The notes under the pieces were generated by a model. The model saw only the letters and a list, made by a program, of their open reading frames with translations. It made no database searches and was not told the DNA's origin. From contig CATQJL010000316.1 in assembly GCA_958299035.1 (NCBI GenBank), positions 27,348,012-27,412,011 of the forward strand: DNA of 64,000 nucleotides, given 5' to 3'. The position numbers and the translations under genes are program-made. Shown in pieces: positions 23,483 to 35,104 of this stretch (position 1 is the first letter of the stretch; the number at the start of each line of letters is the position of its first letter). The stretch is from Cylicocyclus nassatus (lineage: Eukaryota > Nematoda > Chromadorea > Rhabditida > Strongylidae).

Positions 23483-25281
23483 ATGATGACGATCTGTACT
23501 TACAACGGCAAGGACGCTGGCATCGGACGCATCTATCGAAGGCCTCATGATGCAAGCAAGGATGATCAGTTACGATGTCATCGGACTGACCGAGACAAGG
23601 AGGCACCACCCGCTGAACGCCACATTTGAGACTGAAGAAGAACTGTTCCTAGGAACATGCAACAGTCGAGGAGTAGGTGGAGTGCGAGTCCTTGTCAACA
23701 CGAGTTTGGCCATAAACACCGGTTTTTTCAGACAACTTACAACTCGAATCGAACGTTTGCAATTGCCAAGATGTGGATCAATCCCTACCTTGACGTCTTT
23801 ACTGCGTACGCCCCAACATCCAGCTACGACGAGGACGAGCTCGAGGAGTAACATATGGGCTCGAAGATCTACATTGAAGAACACACCTTTTTACAAGATC
23901 ATCATCGGTGACTTCAGCGCGAAGATCGGAGCTAGAAGGTCGACTGGGGGACTTCACATCGGAGCCCATGGTTTACAGAGGAACGAACGAAGGAAGAGTC
24001 TCTTCGACTTTATCATGATGACGACGACCATCCATAGAAACTCACAACTCCGAAAACCCCCTTCTCGACGGTGGATCTGGGAGAGTCACTTGGTAGAGAG
24101 TACCAAAAGAGATTGTCACGTTTTCGAACAGAAGGTATTGCATAGGGTGTCGCTATTGAAATTCTACACAGGATCGGACCCATCGTCTTCTTCCTGCCAA
24201 CTTCTACTTTTCGCGGAAAAAAGAGAAAGCCGTCCAATTTAGGAAACACCGTTCCACGACGGCGAAACCAACTGGAATCTGTTTTTATCGACATCCGGCT
24301 TATGGAGAGATACTGTGGTCGAAAGCATCGGCGAAGAATACGAATGGTTTGTACAACATCTCTACAATTGTGACAAGGAAGCCCAGACTCTAATAACTAT
24401 ACGAGAAGGCGTCTCATCGCGGAGACTTTGGAGCTAATACGAACAGGGGCGCGAGCTTCAGGCAACTACCGATTGACGTTCGAGCTTGCGAAGCGATGCA
24501 GAGAAGCAATAAAAGAAGACCTGAAGGAGAAAAGAGTAGCAGTGATGGTTGACGCCGCGAAGGCTGGAAGAAGTATACACAACGCTCGCCGCTTCGTCAA
24601 CTTCAAGACAAAGATGACCGCACTTCGTCGTTCTACGAAACCATAACTGCTTCCTCAAGATCAATGGAGAAGGTCATCCACGACTTCAATTCAGATCTCT
24701 TTGCGAGACACGTCCACCTTCCATCATGCCATCTCAAGGAGGACGAGTATGTCGCACCGTCTGTTCTTCCTTCCGAGATTCGTCATGCTATGTCGATGAA
24801 GAACCGTATAGCACTCGGTCCGATTGAGCCAAATCTAAAGAATCTTTAGCCAGTTCTTTTCATAAAAAACCTTGGCAAGGCTCTTCACGCGATACCTGAC
24901 GGAAGGCAGGGTTCCAAGACAATGGAAGACCAGCAAGACCGTGTTGCTGTACAAGAAAGGCGATCTCTGCGACATCGGCAATTATCCCCCTATATGCTTG
25001 TCTGTAGACTACAAACTCTTTACGCGAGTTTTTCTCAATAGGATCTGAAGAGAGTTAGACGAAGGACAACCATGGCTGTGTTTTGAAGAGGATTCAGCGA
25101 TAGACAACATACACACGGTGTCAAGGCTCAAGTGTTACGTGAGTATAAGATGCCGCTCTGGCTCACCTTCATTGATTTGAAAAGGTCTTTGACTCGGTTG
25201 GGAATGAAGCCCTTATCGGTGCCTTAAACAATACAGTACGTCAAAATAATTCGTGAGCTGTATAACGACTTGACAACCAGG
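23483..25281 (+). pseudogene. RTE-clade retrotransposon, endonuclease and start of reverse transcriptase
   Basis: Begins with an ATG (MTICTYN) as in hookworm-type RTE proteins. The endonuclease follows in shifting frames: YDVIGLTETRRHHPLNA near 23568, GVGGVRVLVNTSLAINT near 23670, YAPTSSYDEDEL near 23810, and KFYTGSD at 24160. The linker and early reverse transcriptase come next, including PLWLTFIDLKR around 25150 and IRELYNDLTTR ending at 25281. Many frameshifts and stops make it non-functional. The reading resumes without loss at 34242 (IIPFYKDIIIDVKRG), so the element was intact in length before a ~9 kb insertion. Confidence 0.85.
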
Positions 25282-25479
25282 AATGATACCCATGAAAGTC
25301 CATAATGGAGGAAAATGGACTTTCAAGCCCCATTTTATTCGTTCACGGTGAAGAGTGGTCGGAATCTACTTTCGCTCGCGTTGTCCACAAATTTTCATCC
25401 CACCGCAACCACGAGGCAAAGCGGTGAAATGAAAATGATTCAACCCTACTTGAGCTCTCGCTTGCGAAATGATGACGTC

Positions 25480-25536
25480 AAAAGTCCATTTAAAATGGGG
25501 CAAAATGGGATTTACCTCCATTTTAAATGGACTTGA
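25480..25536. repeat. Hairpin and short direct repeat inside left end of the ~9 kb element
   Basis: AGTCCATTTAAAATGG and CCATTTTAAATGGACT form a hairpin. The same block is a direct repeat of 25312-25338 (AAAATGGACTT..AAGCCCCATTTTA). AAAATGGACTT also appears complemented near the right end at about 34183, so it is probably a subterminal motif. Confidence 0.55.
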
Positions 25537-26853
25537 AAGCCCATTTTACTCCCAGCAGCGAGGTGAGCTGGGACTAAGTTCATTTTTGACCTTTTTGCAT
25601 ATTTTTGATTGCGATTTTTTTGAGAATGTATTCCTTAGCCTATTTTGAGGTAATAAGTGTGTGGAAGAAGTTTCACGTCTTTTGTGGAGTCCAAAAAAGT
25701 GGTTTTTTTCAAACAGCTCTGTAATGGTCTAAAAATCAGAGGAAATATTCTCTGTGACCGTAAATTCACTACCAAATCTAAAGGCTTAGAAATCTCTCAA
25801 AATATCCATCTAAAAATCATGAAAATTCAATCAAATGATTAAATGAAAAAGAGAAGTTTCTTCTCCCAAAAATGCTTAAGATATGTGAAGTTGATTTAGC
25901 CGACTAAATCGTAATCTCCTTTTGATTCAGTTCTAGAAATCTACAGGCCACATTTTGAACCTAGTACATAGACATAACTAAACAGTACAAGTTTCTCAAA
26001 GTGAGAGCAACTTTTCAGCAAGTTTCAATGAATATGTCTGCATAATGCTCATTTCAGCTCAAGTTTGTTTCCACCATTCTTCATCAACAAGAGACAGAAA
26101 TTTTTTTCTATCTCAAACGGAATTTGTCAAAAGTATACCTAACTTCAAAAGGTCACATTTCTTCCGCCTCAGAACTGAAGGAGACTGAGCAAATTCTTAC
26201 AAACATAACACGTCTTTTATCATTCCAAAAAACCATACTTCGCCATCAAAATCATCAGGAACCCAAAAACCTCAAATTTTTCCCAATGTTTTGAGACTGC
26301 AGTTTCTTTTCCCTAACCTTTTATCCACAACTCATGAATACACTCTCACAAGCGAGGGATGTCAATTCGCACTCGTTGGCAACAAGATATATATAAAAGT
26401 CATATCAGGGTGGCACGCTGTGCTTGAAACATTCAATGTCTGCCGGACATTTTTTTAAAAGGATGACCATATTACCCTACCTGCAAAATGGAGGTGTCCA
26501 TAACAGAATTTGAACTTGTTCCGTTTGTTTCGAAGTTTTACGCTTGCCGCTCTACAATCGTATTGCGCCTGAGATTTTCTCTTTTCTGTTGGAATTCATA
26601 TGGCCGGCTTTCTATCAAAAATAACCTTTCCTTTTACTATCAGTCAGAAAAATCAACTTCACTTTCATAGAAATGACATAAAGTAACCAGTAATTTGTTT
26701 TATTAATGCATTACATACAATGAGTTTCATAAATTGCCTGCCCTGTGTCTGCTAACCCGTACAGAACAGAAACGAATTCTTGCTGTAAGCCGCGCATAAA
26801 CATATGTAAAAATTTTCCGTGACTCGGAAGATGAGAAGGAATATTATAGAAAT
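25537..26853. other. Left flank of the transposase inside the ~9 kb element
   Basis: AT-rich, no reading frame of note. Presumably the promoter side of the transposase gene; no TATA or other element can be assigned with confidence. Confidence 0.35.
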
Positions 26854-28108
26854 ATGGATCTTATTGTGCGTGAATTTACTGAAGAATTGGTGGACGACGC
26901 GGAACCTATTCCCCGCGTCTATTTTGATCGGACATGCCCCTTCGACGTATTTGACGACGAACAATTATTCAGAAGAAGATACCGTTTTAAACGAGCGGGA
27001 TTCTTCTCGGTCGTCGAAAAAATGGAAGCTAGTCTCTCTACAGATACGCGAAGGTGAATCGAAAAACGTCTGATTCTCTTTTCAGAGAGATCTGTTTGCA
27101 GGGCATCCCCGCTGACGACTGCGCAACAGCTAGCAATTACTATAAGGGTGCTCGAAAGCAGGTCGTTTCAAATTCACGCTGGCAATTCTTTTGGGGTATC
27201 CCAGTAAACGATATCTCGCATAGTTGCCAGAGTATCTGACTGGTTCCATCATAACAGCCGCACTTTTGTCTCCTGGCACGATACGTCATCCCGTCTGGCG
27301 ATGGAAAATCGTGTTTTGATTGAGACAGATCTGCCTGGTATCGTGGGTGCCATAGACGGTACCCAAGTCGGCATTCCCAAGCCCGGCACCGATTCATATT
27401 CCTGTATCAACAGTAACCCCATTACCTAGCTGGAAGTAAGGTAAATATCCATAATTTAGAAAGGTTTTTGCAAGCATTAATTTAGCGGTGATCGTAGATG
27501 ATTGTTACCGCTTTTATGGTTTTTAGCACGATGGCCGGGAAGAACGCATGATAGCCGGGTTTGGAGAGGATCGGAACTGTATGTAACATATAAAAATTTA
27601 CTATCGCTTGCTGATTGCTTGTAGATATCAAAAGTTTCAAACAGGAGAAGTGAGGGGCAGAATCGTAGGAGACACCGCTTACAGAGCGGAGTCTTTTCTT
27701 ATAAAAATGATTAATAGAAGAACTCTGACTCTTGCGCGTAAGTCAAGTTCTATAAAGCATTAAAAAATTTCAAAGTCTCTCATAGAGAAGTCATATAACA
27801 AAGCGATTTGTCGTTTTCGAGCCCATGTAGAACAGGCTTTCGGACAATTAAAGCGGCAATTTCATGCGCTTCAGGCCGGGCTTAGGTAAACGAACACTTT
27901 TCACCGAAATAGAAATATAAACAACTATTAAGATATGCACCACAAAGGTCATTTAGACTTATCGCTACGGGATTTGTCTAAGAATTGCCGCTATTGCATT
28001 GAGAGAGCCACCGCCGTACGAAGACGAAGGTCTTCAGCTAGACTGGGAAGACGACATAGGAAGGTCCAGAAAATGGCCTTCGCACCGGTACCGATACGAT
28101 AAAATATT
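26854..28108 (+). pseudogene. HARBI1-like (PIF/Harbinger) transposase, decayed
   Basis: A multi-exon reading of a Harbinger nuclease. First exon 26854-27053: MDLIVREF then FDDEQLFRRRYRFKRAGFFSV, the usual N-terminal pattern. About 27088-27260 gives a helix-turn-helix part, SPLTTAQQLAITIRV and TISRIVARVSDWF. Then GIVGAIDGTQVGIPKPG (first catalytic Asp, IDGT) near 27345, RWPGRTHDSRVW (second catalytic Asp) near 27525-27560, GRIVGDTAYRAE near 27660, and FRAHVEQAFGQLKRQFHAL (catalytic Glu) near 27820. Breaks: TAA at 27205 where the family has Ser, TAG at 27427, frame changes near 27087 and 27530. So the DDE triad is readable, but the gene is dead as written. The 32-base first intron is unusually short and may be wrong. 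The Myb-like gene lies tail to tail with it. Confidence 0.8.
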
Positions 28109-28294
28109 GTAGAACGTTATTTTACTTGATTAGTTTAATTCATTATTTTTCAGTTTTATTTCCTCTTTTGATGCATTTCTTACATGAGCATGTTTTTTGC
28201 AGTAAAGCTACTTCGTGTTTGACAATTTCCATCGCAGAGAGACTTGAACATTTGCTCACTTAGGATAGCCCTCCCCCCTTCCCAAATAATAGGG

Positions 28295-28621
28295 TGAGGA
28301 AACTTACATACACTATAAGGTTGCCGCCGCCTAGTTAGCGGAGTTCGTGAGAGGTTATGAACTAGCAGCAACGCTAATTTGCACTGAATTTGCACGAAGA
28401 TGAGCTGATTTTACTCTCGGTAACTCCGTTATCATCCTGCAGCCAATGAAACCGGAATTTCTTTGAAATTTAAATTCAAAGTCCAGTAGTAAAATCAGTC
28501 CAATTAGGGCGAAAACTTGTATTTAGATGTATTTTGATACGCTGATTCCGAATATGTTAATCATTAACTGAACTCCGCTAACTAGGCGGCGGCAACCTTA
28601 TGGTGTATGTAAGTTTCCTCA
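28295..28621. mobile_element. 327 bp MITE with ~52 bp inverted repeats
   Basis: Left end TGAGGAAACTTACATACACT; the complement of the right end reads TGAGGAAACTTACATACACC. The match continues through AAGGTTGCCGCCGCCTAGTT and GCGGAGTT. The interior is non-coding. It sits in the gap between the transposase relic and the Myb-like gene and is the best candidate here for a young nested MITE, given the near-identical arms. No target duplication could be fixed. Confidence 0.85.
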
Positions 28622-28866
28622 TCCGGAAAACTATTCAAAGTTTTAAACGAAACCATTAATTTTTATAGGAAACATGTCAGAAAACCCTTACATAGAATTG
28701 CTGGAGTGTAAGTATGTCTGAAAGATCGCTTTCACAAAGTTGAAGTGGTACCGAGCAATTGATAACACAAAATTTATCACACATAAAAAAATTTATTCAA
28801 CGTCGTTATGAGCAGCATCGCTTTGAACTCCTGCTTTTTTCATGTAATACGATCTCTTCAATACAG

Positions 28867-29663
28867 CTACTTCATAATTAATTTTTCTGATTTTAAACGA
28901 AGTTTCGATAGCTCCAATTCATTCCTCAAAAGTTGCATCTTTACTTCGTCAATTTCAGCTTTTTTGTTCTTGGACAAGTTTTCTTTTGCTGATTTGGTGC
29001 ACTCAATTTTTGCATAGCTCTCTTCATTACAGATCGCATCGTTGCATACTGCAAATATAATATAACATTTTGTCACAGTAATGCAATTTTTTGTTACCTT
29101 CTAAACCGCCTTTGATGCCAGAAATTGCATCGTCATTTACGCAGTACTCCATGACAAGTTTGAGCCACTTGGGCGCGCGAGAAATACGGGCGGATCCGCT
29201 ACCCGTCTTATTTCTCTCTTCCCTCTTAAAAATTTTCAATTTTTTTTCGAAACGGGAAAACAAATAAAACGTACTTCTTTTTTTAACTGTTCGTCGACTC
29301 TTCGCCTCGTGTCTATAATTCTTTGTCGAATTTGCGCAGGTGTGCGTACGGAATTTCCAAGCTTACTTATCTCCTCCGCCCAACTACGCGCGGAGCGTTC
29401 CTATGCGATATTAATTATGACAAAGAAAAAGAAATCGTTTTGGCGCTTATTTGATGAGACGGCCCGTTTTTTGAGGCTTCCAGAAGTTTTCAATGATATG
29501 CTTCTTTGTTCTGAGTGTAAAGTTCAGCTAGAAGTTCTAATTCTTCGCCTGTAATCAAACTTTTTATTATAATGATAGCTACCAACCTGAACTCACAAGA
29601 AAATTCTTTTGTTTTGCTTTCATTTGAAAGAGGTTCACAATCCATAGTGCTATCCTGTGACAT
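28867..29663 (-). pseudogene. Myb/SANT-like DNA-binding protein of the Harbinger type
   Basis: Minus-strand exons: 29597-29663 (ATG, 22 codons, donor GTGAGT), 29461-29548 (acceptor ATTACAG), 29275-29400, 29098-29224 (acceptor TTTTTAAG) and 28867-29048 (acceptor TTTGCAG, ends in stop). The last three join in frame. Early sequence EELELLAELYTQNKEAYH plus ARSWAEEISKLG and RTPAQIRQRIIDTRRRV is the three-helix pattern of Myb/SANT-like (zeste-like) domains; the C-terminal 60 residues are a charged coiled coil (KKAEIDEVKMQLLRNELELSK). PIF/Harbinger elements carry such a protein to help the transposase enter the nucleus and bind the termini. The second exon has a stop (TGA) and a one-base frame disagreement with the third, so either it is a pseudogene or the assembly has an indel. 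Confidence 0.6.
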
Positions 29664-29949
29664 TGTATTCTCACAAAAGATTTGGAAACAAAATTTTCGT
29701 TTTCCTGTAATAGTGCTCATTGATTGAATTGTATAGAAACTGTACAAAAATCTCGATTGTAGCACAAAAAAACAAGCATCGTAATTTCAAAAATGAGAAG
29801 GTTTCAGACAACAATACTTTTAGTTCAAGCTCCACCGGCGACATCATTTTTTTGAAAAGAAGAAACGCTTCCTTGAGAGAAAAAAGGAATGTTTGGCAGC
29901 GAGAAACGCATCTCTACATTATAATTTCCAAATTTTTATCAAAAAGCGC

Positions 29950-30202
29950 TGGAATTAGGCAGGCCAGGCACCATACACAAACACATCAAGCACCATGAAA
30001 TCTTCGGAAATCGGAATTTCTAAAGAAGGATTATCTAAAAGTGTTTTTACAAAGCAAATGGGCGTTTACGGATTCGAAATATAAAATTTTGATTTGGTTT
30101 TTTTTGTTAACGTTTTTAAACATTTTTTAACGTTTGTCTATCTTTATTCTGAATGATTTGAGGGTAGGTCTAAAAAAGGCACGAACTTTTGGATCCACCT
30201 AA
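29950..30202. mobile_element. Truncated mariner-type element, right end
   Basis: Ends GGCACGAACTTTTGGATCCACCTAA followed by TA, matching the terminus of the element at 3018-4051, and the block AAATCTTCGGAAATCGG..ACAAAGCAAATGGGCGTTTAC matches the interior of that family. No left terminus is found. Confidence 0.6.
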
Positions 30203-31699
30203 TATGTGGAATTGGTAGGGAATTCAAAAAACTTTACCTAAGGAAAATTATTAATGATAAAAACAGTTGGGAAGGATTCTGTAAGCAGCAATTAAAGATG
30301 ATGAAAAGTGTAAGCCAAGCAAAGTTGTACGAACAGATGTTGAAAAGAGCGGATCTCTTTGTGCAGCTACAAATTTTTTAATGACTTTTATTTTGCAAAA
30401 AAAATCTTGGAACTAACAGTAGAACTTGAAAATCCCTGCATTTGTACGGAATACTGTTATTGATAAAGATGATCGTGTAACAATTTGTGTTCGATAATTA
30501 CTCCAGATTGAGTTTTTGAAAAAAATAAGGCTGCGAGCTTCTACAAAAATCGTTCTCAATAAGATCCTCACTGAAAAATTTTCAAAAAAAAATCAAACCT
30601 CTTTGTTCAACGTTTATAATTTTTTACCTAGGCGAGTGAAATTGACGTTGCAATGTATAAAGAAATCTGTTTGAAAAAAGGAAGGGTAAATTGATCAAAA
30701 AAATCCAAAGCAGCGGTTTTCTCGGTATAACCTTTGAATTTAATATGAAATTTGATAGCTTTTGGAAAAGCGAAAAAGGCTAGGCTTTCATCAGGAAAGC
30801 CAGCTTTAAAGAGTCTCGAGAGTTTGCCACATTGATACTAGGATAACACCAAGCAACTAAAAAGTCAAAATTACTCCTTTGACATTTAAGGGTTCGAAAA
30901 ATCAAGTTTAATTAAGAACATTGAAAAATAATTTGTCAAGGGATTGTCAAAACAGTCCCACAACATTTAGGGAGGGATAAAGCCTTTTCGGGAAGAGTTA
31001 TGAAGAACAAAACTTTTCTAAATTTTCTAAAATGCTAATTTTATGAAAATCCTAAATCATCGTGTCGTTTACCTAGGAAAATGAGGTTTTTTACACTATT
31101 TGCAAAAAGTCTGCAAGTAGCAAGAATTCATTTCACGTTAGATATTTCCAAACAATACTGGGTATGCACTTCTATTGGAAACTAATCTTGCAGAAAAAAG
31201 AGAAGAAAAGAAAATTGGTGAGAGAGTTGTACTCGGAGGATTATTCACAAAAAAAATCTGAGTAATCGTACTGATGGTGTAATTAATATCCCAACAAAAA
31301 ATTGTTCGACAGCGCACATTTGTATCTAAAATCTCCTAGGATTAGAAAATTTCAGGAAAGCCAAAATCGGTAGCTGCACCTAAAAGCCGGAAGAGGAAAG
31401 AAGTTGGCAAGCATTGAGACGAGAGCATCTAGGAATATATACAAAGGCAAATCAACATTCGAAAAAATTCCACAATGTTGACAGAAAAAAAGGAAAACAA
31501 GAAAAGTGAACAATGAACTCATCATTAATCGTTCAAAAAAGTTTCAAAAATTCTCTCAGAGGTAAAATTTTCCTTTTCAAACTAGTCAAAAACCAAAAGG
31601 GCGGGGTCGAACGTAGGGTCGGGTTATCAAGTTCTGAAAAGGATGCTGCGCAAGTGTCACGCCCGTATCCAAGAATCATCGCTCGCACAATGACGGGGG
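30203..31699. other. No supported feature
   Basis: AT-rich interior of the ~9 kb element with long A/T runs. No coding signal or inverted repeat that I can support. Confidence 0.4.
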
Positions 31700-31828
31700 C
31701 ATAGATCATTCCCGGAAGCAAAAGCTAAAGAGTGTAATGCGGCTCAAATAAGGTCTCAAAAGCCAGCAAAGGTACTGTAGCTGTTTTGTGAGAGAAAGAA
31801 GCGACAATACTTTTGGGAGACGACCTAA
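31700..31828. mobile_element. Mariner-type right-end relic
   Basis: The sequence ends GCGACAATACTTTTGGGAGACGACCTAA followed by TA, a diverged copy of the right terminus of the element at 20958-21974. The left end is absent and the interior is only weakly similar, so the left boundary given is approximate. Confidence 0.45.
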
Positions 31829-32006
31829 TATTTACAAGGTGCGGCAAAAGTCTGGGAGCCTAATTTTGCAGTATTGCATTTGAAAGGTACTAGTGGTTTT
31901 GATTTCAATTTTATGCCACATGATGCTGCGGTCATCCTCTACAGAACAGACTTTATTTGACTGGAAAGGGCTGCCATATGTTTTTGTAAGAATAGAGATT
32001 ATCAAA

Positions 32007-32212
32007 CTACCCTATTTTCAGGTGTATAAGCCGCACCCTTTTTGCTCTAGACGCGAGCAGACCCAGGCGTGCCGCCGCGCCTACCTCTCGCGAAGCGGTC
32101 GCCTTATCGCATACTGCTCTCACTTAACGCGCTCCATGATGACAGTCAGTCTTTTGGAGTGTTCTCCTTTAGAGTGAAAAGGGTGCGGCTTATACACCTG
32201 AAAATAGGGTAG
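32007..32212. mobile_element. 206 bp palindromic MITE, TA-flanked
   Basis: CTACCCTATTTTCAGGTGTA at the left is the exact complement of the right end, with the match running about 40 bases (through AAGCCGCACCCTTTT). If the outer CTA/TAG is read as containing TA duplications, the element is 32010-32210. The loop is GC-rich (GCCGCCGCGCC) and contrasts with its surroundings. Confidence 0.85.
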
Positions 32213-34236
32213 TACTTTTGCAAAGCGAAAAAACCAGAAATTCGATATTTACTACTTTTGCTATAACTAGAGATGCTGTTAACATTTTACAACGCTGCAA
32301 TGCATACAAGATAGAAGAGGCTTTGCGCTATTGGATTTTGTTAGGAGATGTTCTTGCATGAACGGAAAATAAAGGTTTGCGAATGTTACTTACGTATCAG
32401 TGGAAATCCGTCTGTCTTCAGAAAAAATCTAAAAGCTATAGAATGCTCAACTGGCACGGAACCTAAGCTGTATTTTTTGCATACGTCTTCTAAATTAGAA
32501 TCTATTGAAATTCGGCCATGGGAACACTTTTTATACTTTTTAAACGATAATTTTGAGTTTTTATTAGCGCAATTGTAGCCAAAACTCTAGTATGCGACGT
32601 ACACATGCTTCTAATTGAAAATCCAATATTTTTTCCTAAGCAATGCAAAAAATTCTTTTGGAAGCATGTTGTAGATAAAAGCTTGGTCTATCGTGCTACA
32701 CATTTGCCAAGGTGTAAGAAGCAGTTATTGTGAAGGCGTGGGGCGAATTTCATTACGACTACCTGCGTGCCATGACAGGTGGACTTGCCAAAATTTTGTA
32801 GCGCTGCGTGGAAGCCAAAAGAGGCAGTTTTGCAATTCAAGAACTGGGCTGTATCTGCAATGACTCGAATTATGTGTGCGCCAAAATTTTCGTTTCTAGG
32901 TATTTCTCTTCTCGTTTTGTACGAAAAAGTACTAGGCTCACAGACTTTTGCGCACCCTGTAGATGCGACTTTCGCAACCAAATAGTGCCTTCGTAAAAAA
33001 CTAGGAACTGAGTTTTTTGACCTGGAAATTTTGTAGCTCACAAAGGACGCAAAGAAACAGTCCGAAATTTTCAATATAAAAACCATAATAGAGCAAACTC
33101 TTGCAGAAAATGAATTTCCTTAGATTCGAGAAAACCCTACATGCGACCTAGATACGACTTTTCTAATTTTTTTGGCGATAAAACATTATGAGAAAATCCA
33201 CAGACTACAAAACAAGACCAAGTTTCGCACAGATACAGTAAGGAATTCTTATTATACAGCTAAATTATAAGGGCAATATGATTCACATTACAAAAAGATT
33301 CAAAAACTATTGTTGGTCATCGTTGGTAGAAATATCCGTTTTTTTTTTGATTGTGTGAGGTTTCAGCAAGGCTCATAAATCGAGAATTCCAAGCTCATCG
33401 ATAATTCAATCTAGTTAATTGCAATTCGTGGCTAGGAAGGATGCGCTAGCGTTTCCGTGGTTAACGAATTTTTGATGTAAACGCCCCTACACAACAGCGA
33501 TACATGAGTGGCAAAGACTGTATAAGTATGAAGTTGTTAAAGAGAATTCAATCCTGACTATGAGATTTCGGTATCTGCACTCGGTACTTGACAAAGTTAT
33601 AGCTAGTGTCGACCAAAGTTGGCCGTAAACTGCGGAGCACGCGCGAATCGGCGTGTGAGAACGATTTATTACAGCGAGTATCACGCAGTGCGGTCGTAGG
33701 ATTTACGTCCGGTGAGGGGCGCGGAAAAAATTTTTTTTCAAATTCAACTTTCAAATTTTTAATCAATTTTTTTCCAAATTCAATTTTCAATTTTTTGAAA
33801 TCCCTCCCCCTTCGCACCACCCCACCCCTTCGGACCGCCGTACAGGGTTTGACTGGGCGATCCCCACAATGTAGGGATTTCATGAAATAGTATGGTTAAG
33901 AACAGAAAAGCTGATGAGGGCTGTTTGTCGATTGGCGTCGAATAAAAGTGAGACGAAGCAAGGACGTTAAAAGGCGGTGACATGTCAATATACACAGTTT
34001 GAACGTGTTGAAGTATGCTTCTAACCTGCTCATTTGTCTATGTCGAGTCACATGTTAAAACATGTATCTCTACATGAACAGTGAGCATGTTAGAAAGTAG
34101 TCACTACCTAATTGTAAGAGCTCTGACACTGAATGAAATGGAATGCCGCGGATGCAATATCTTATCGCACCGCATAGACTAAGTCCATTTTATCCGCACG
34201 AAAAGCCCTTTCGCGGGGACTTTCGTGGATATCATT
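32213..34236. other. Right part of the ~9 kb element, no gene seen
   Basis: Non-coding by inspection. Around 33730-33800 there is a run of AAATTCAATTTTCAATTTTT and a polypyrimidine block. The frames at 33548-33890 on both strands arise from this low-complexity stretch. Confidence 0.35.
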
Positions 34237-34241
34237 CCAGG

Positions 34242-35100
34242 ATTATACCATTTTACAAAGACATCATTATCGACGTGAAGAGAGGCGTACGACAAGGCGA
34301 TACTATATCGTCGAAATTATTCAGTGCCACTCTGAAGAACGTCATGCGTAAGTTGAAGTGGGACAACATGGGAGTGAAAGTCGACAGCCGGCAACTACAC
34401 CACATTTAATTTGCTGATGACAACGTATTGATAACACCAGCATCCCGCAGGCGGAATTGCTGGCTCAGTTTGACGAAGTGTGTGGAAAGATCGGCCTACG
34501 GCTGAACCTATGAAGGCAATGTCTATGAGGAACGGAAGAGTGCTTAGTGTTCCTTTCATGCTCAACGGGACGATCATCACCAAATGCTCAAGCTACATCT
34601 AACTAGATCGTAAACTCAATATGATAGACGATCTAGCTCCGAAACTGAGCGGGAGGAAAGGAAACGAGCAGCATAAGGAGCATATAAGACAATTGAGGAC
34701 GTAGTGAAAAAGACCAAGAACAACCGGCTCCGCGCACACCTCTTTAACTTGGCGGTTCTTCCTGCTTTGACGTACGCTTCAGAAACATGGGCAATGAAGA
34801 AGCAGGATGAACACTCGGTTAGCGTAATCGAACGTGCTGTTGAGAGAGGATGATAAAAGTGAACCGACTTACGCAAGTGAGGCAAGGAATGCGAAGTTTT
34901 ACCGTACGTCAAAGATCGAAAATTAGGGACGCTGCCGCATACGCTAAACAGAACAAGATGAGATGGGCCGAGCACATAATGCGTTTTGACGACAACCAGT
35001 GGACGAGAGCTGTAACAGATTGGATACCACTAGACGTCAAGCGCAAAGGAGGAAGACCGCGATAGTCAGATATGTTCACGAAGTTCTTTAATGAAGTCCT
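34242..35100 (+). pseudogene. RTE reverse transcriptase, C-terminal half (continuation of 23483-25281)
   Basis: Resumes the RTE at 34242: IIPFYKDIIIDVKRGVRQGDTIS, then SKLFSATLKNVMRKLKW, then a stop immediately before FADDNVLI. FADD holds the catalytic aspartates of the polymerase. Later YASETWAMKKQDEHSVSVIERAV and RWAEHIMRFDDNQWTRAV..DWIP are the C-terminal features of RTE proteins. Several stops and frame changes make it inactive. It was separated from its 5' half by the ~9 kb insertion. The junction codon AGG and the CCAGG duplication show the split to be precise. Confidence 0.85.
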
Positions 35101-35104
35101 TTAG

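Larger units (their letters stand above)
25282..34236. mobile_element. ~9 kb TIR element inserted in an RTE; putative PIF/Harbinger-like unit
   Basis: Left terminus AATGATACCCATGAAAGTCC and the complement of the right terminus AATGATATCCACGAAAGTCC match at 18 of 20 positions. Both sides are flanked by CCAGG (25277-25281 and 34237-34241), and removal of the unit with one CCAGG restores the RTE frame exactly. Because CCAGG is nearly palindromic, the duplication can also be read as 3 bp CAG with termini GAATGATA. Inside are a HARBI1-like transposase relic (26854-28108, plus strand) and a Myb/SANT-like gene (28867-29663, minus strand), the two-gene set typical of PIF/Harbinger. Later insertions (28295-28621, mariner relics, 32007-32212) have added length. 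Whether transposase and termini belong together is inferred. Confidence 0.65.
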
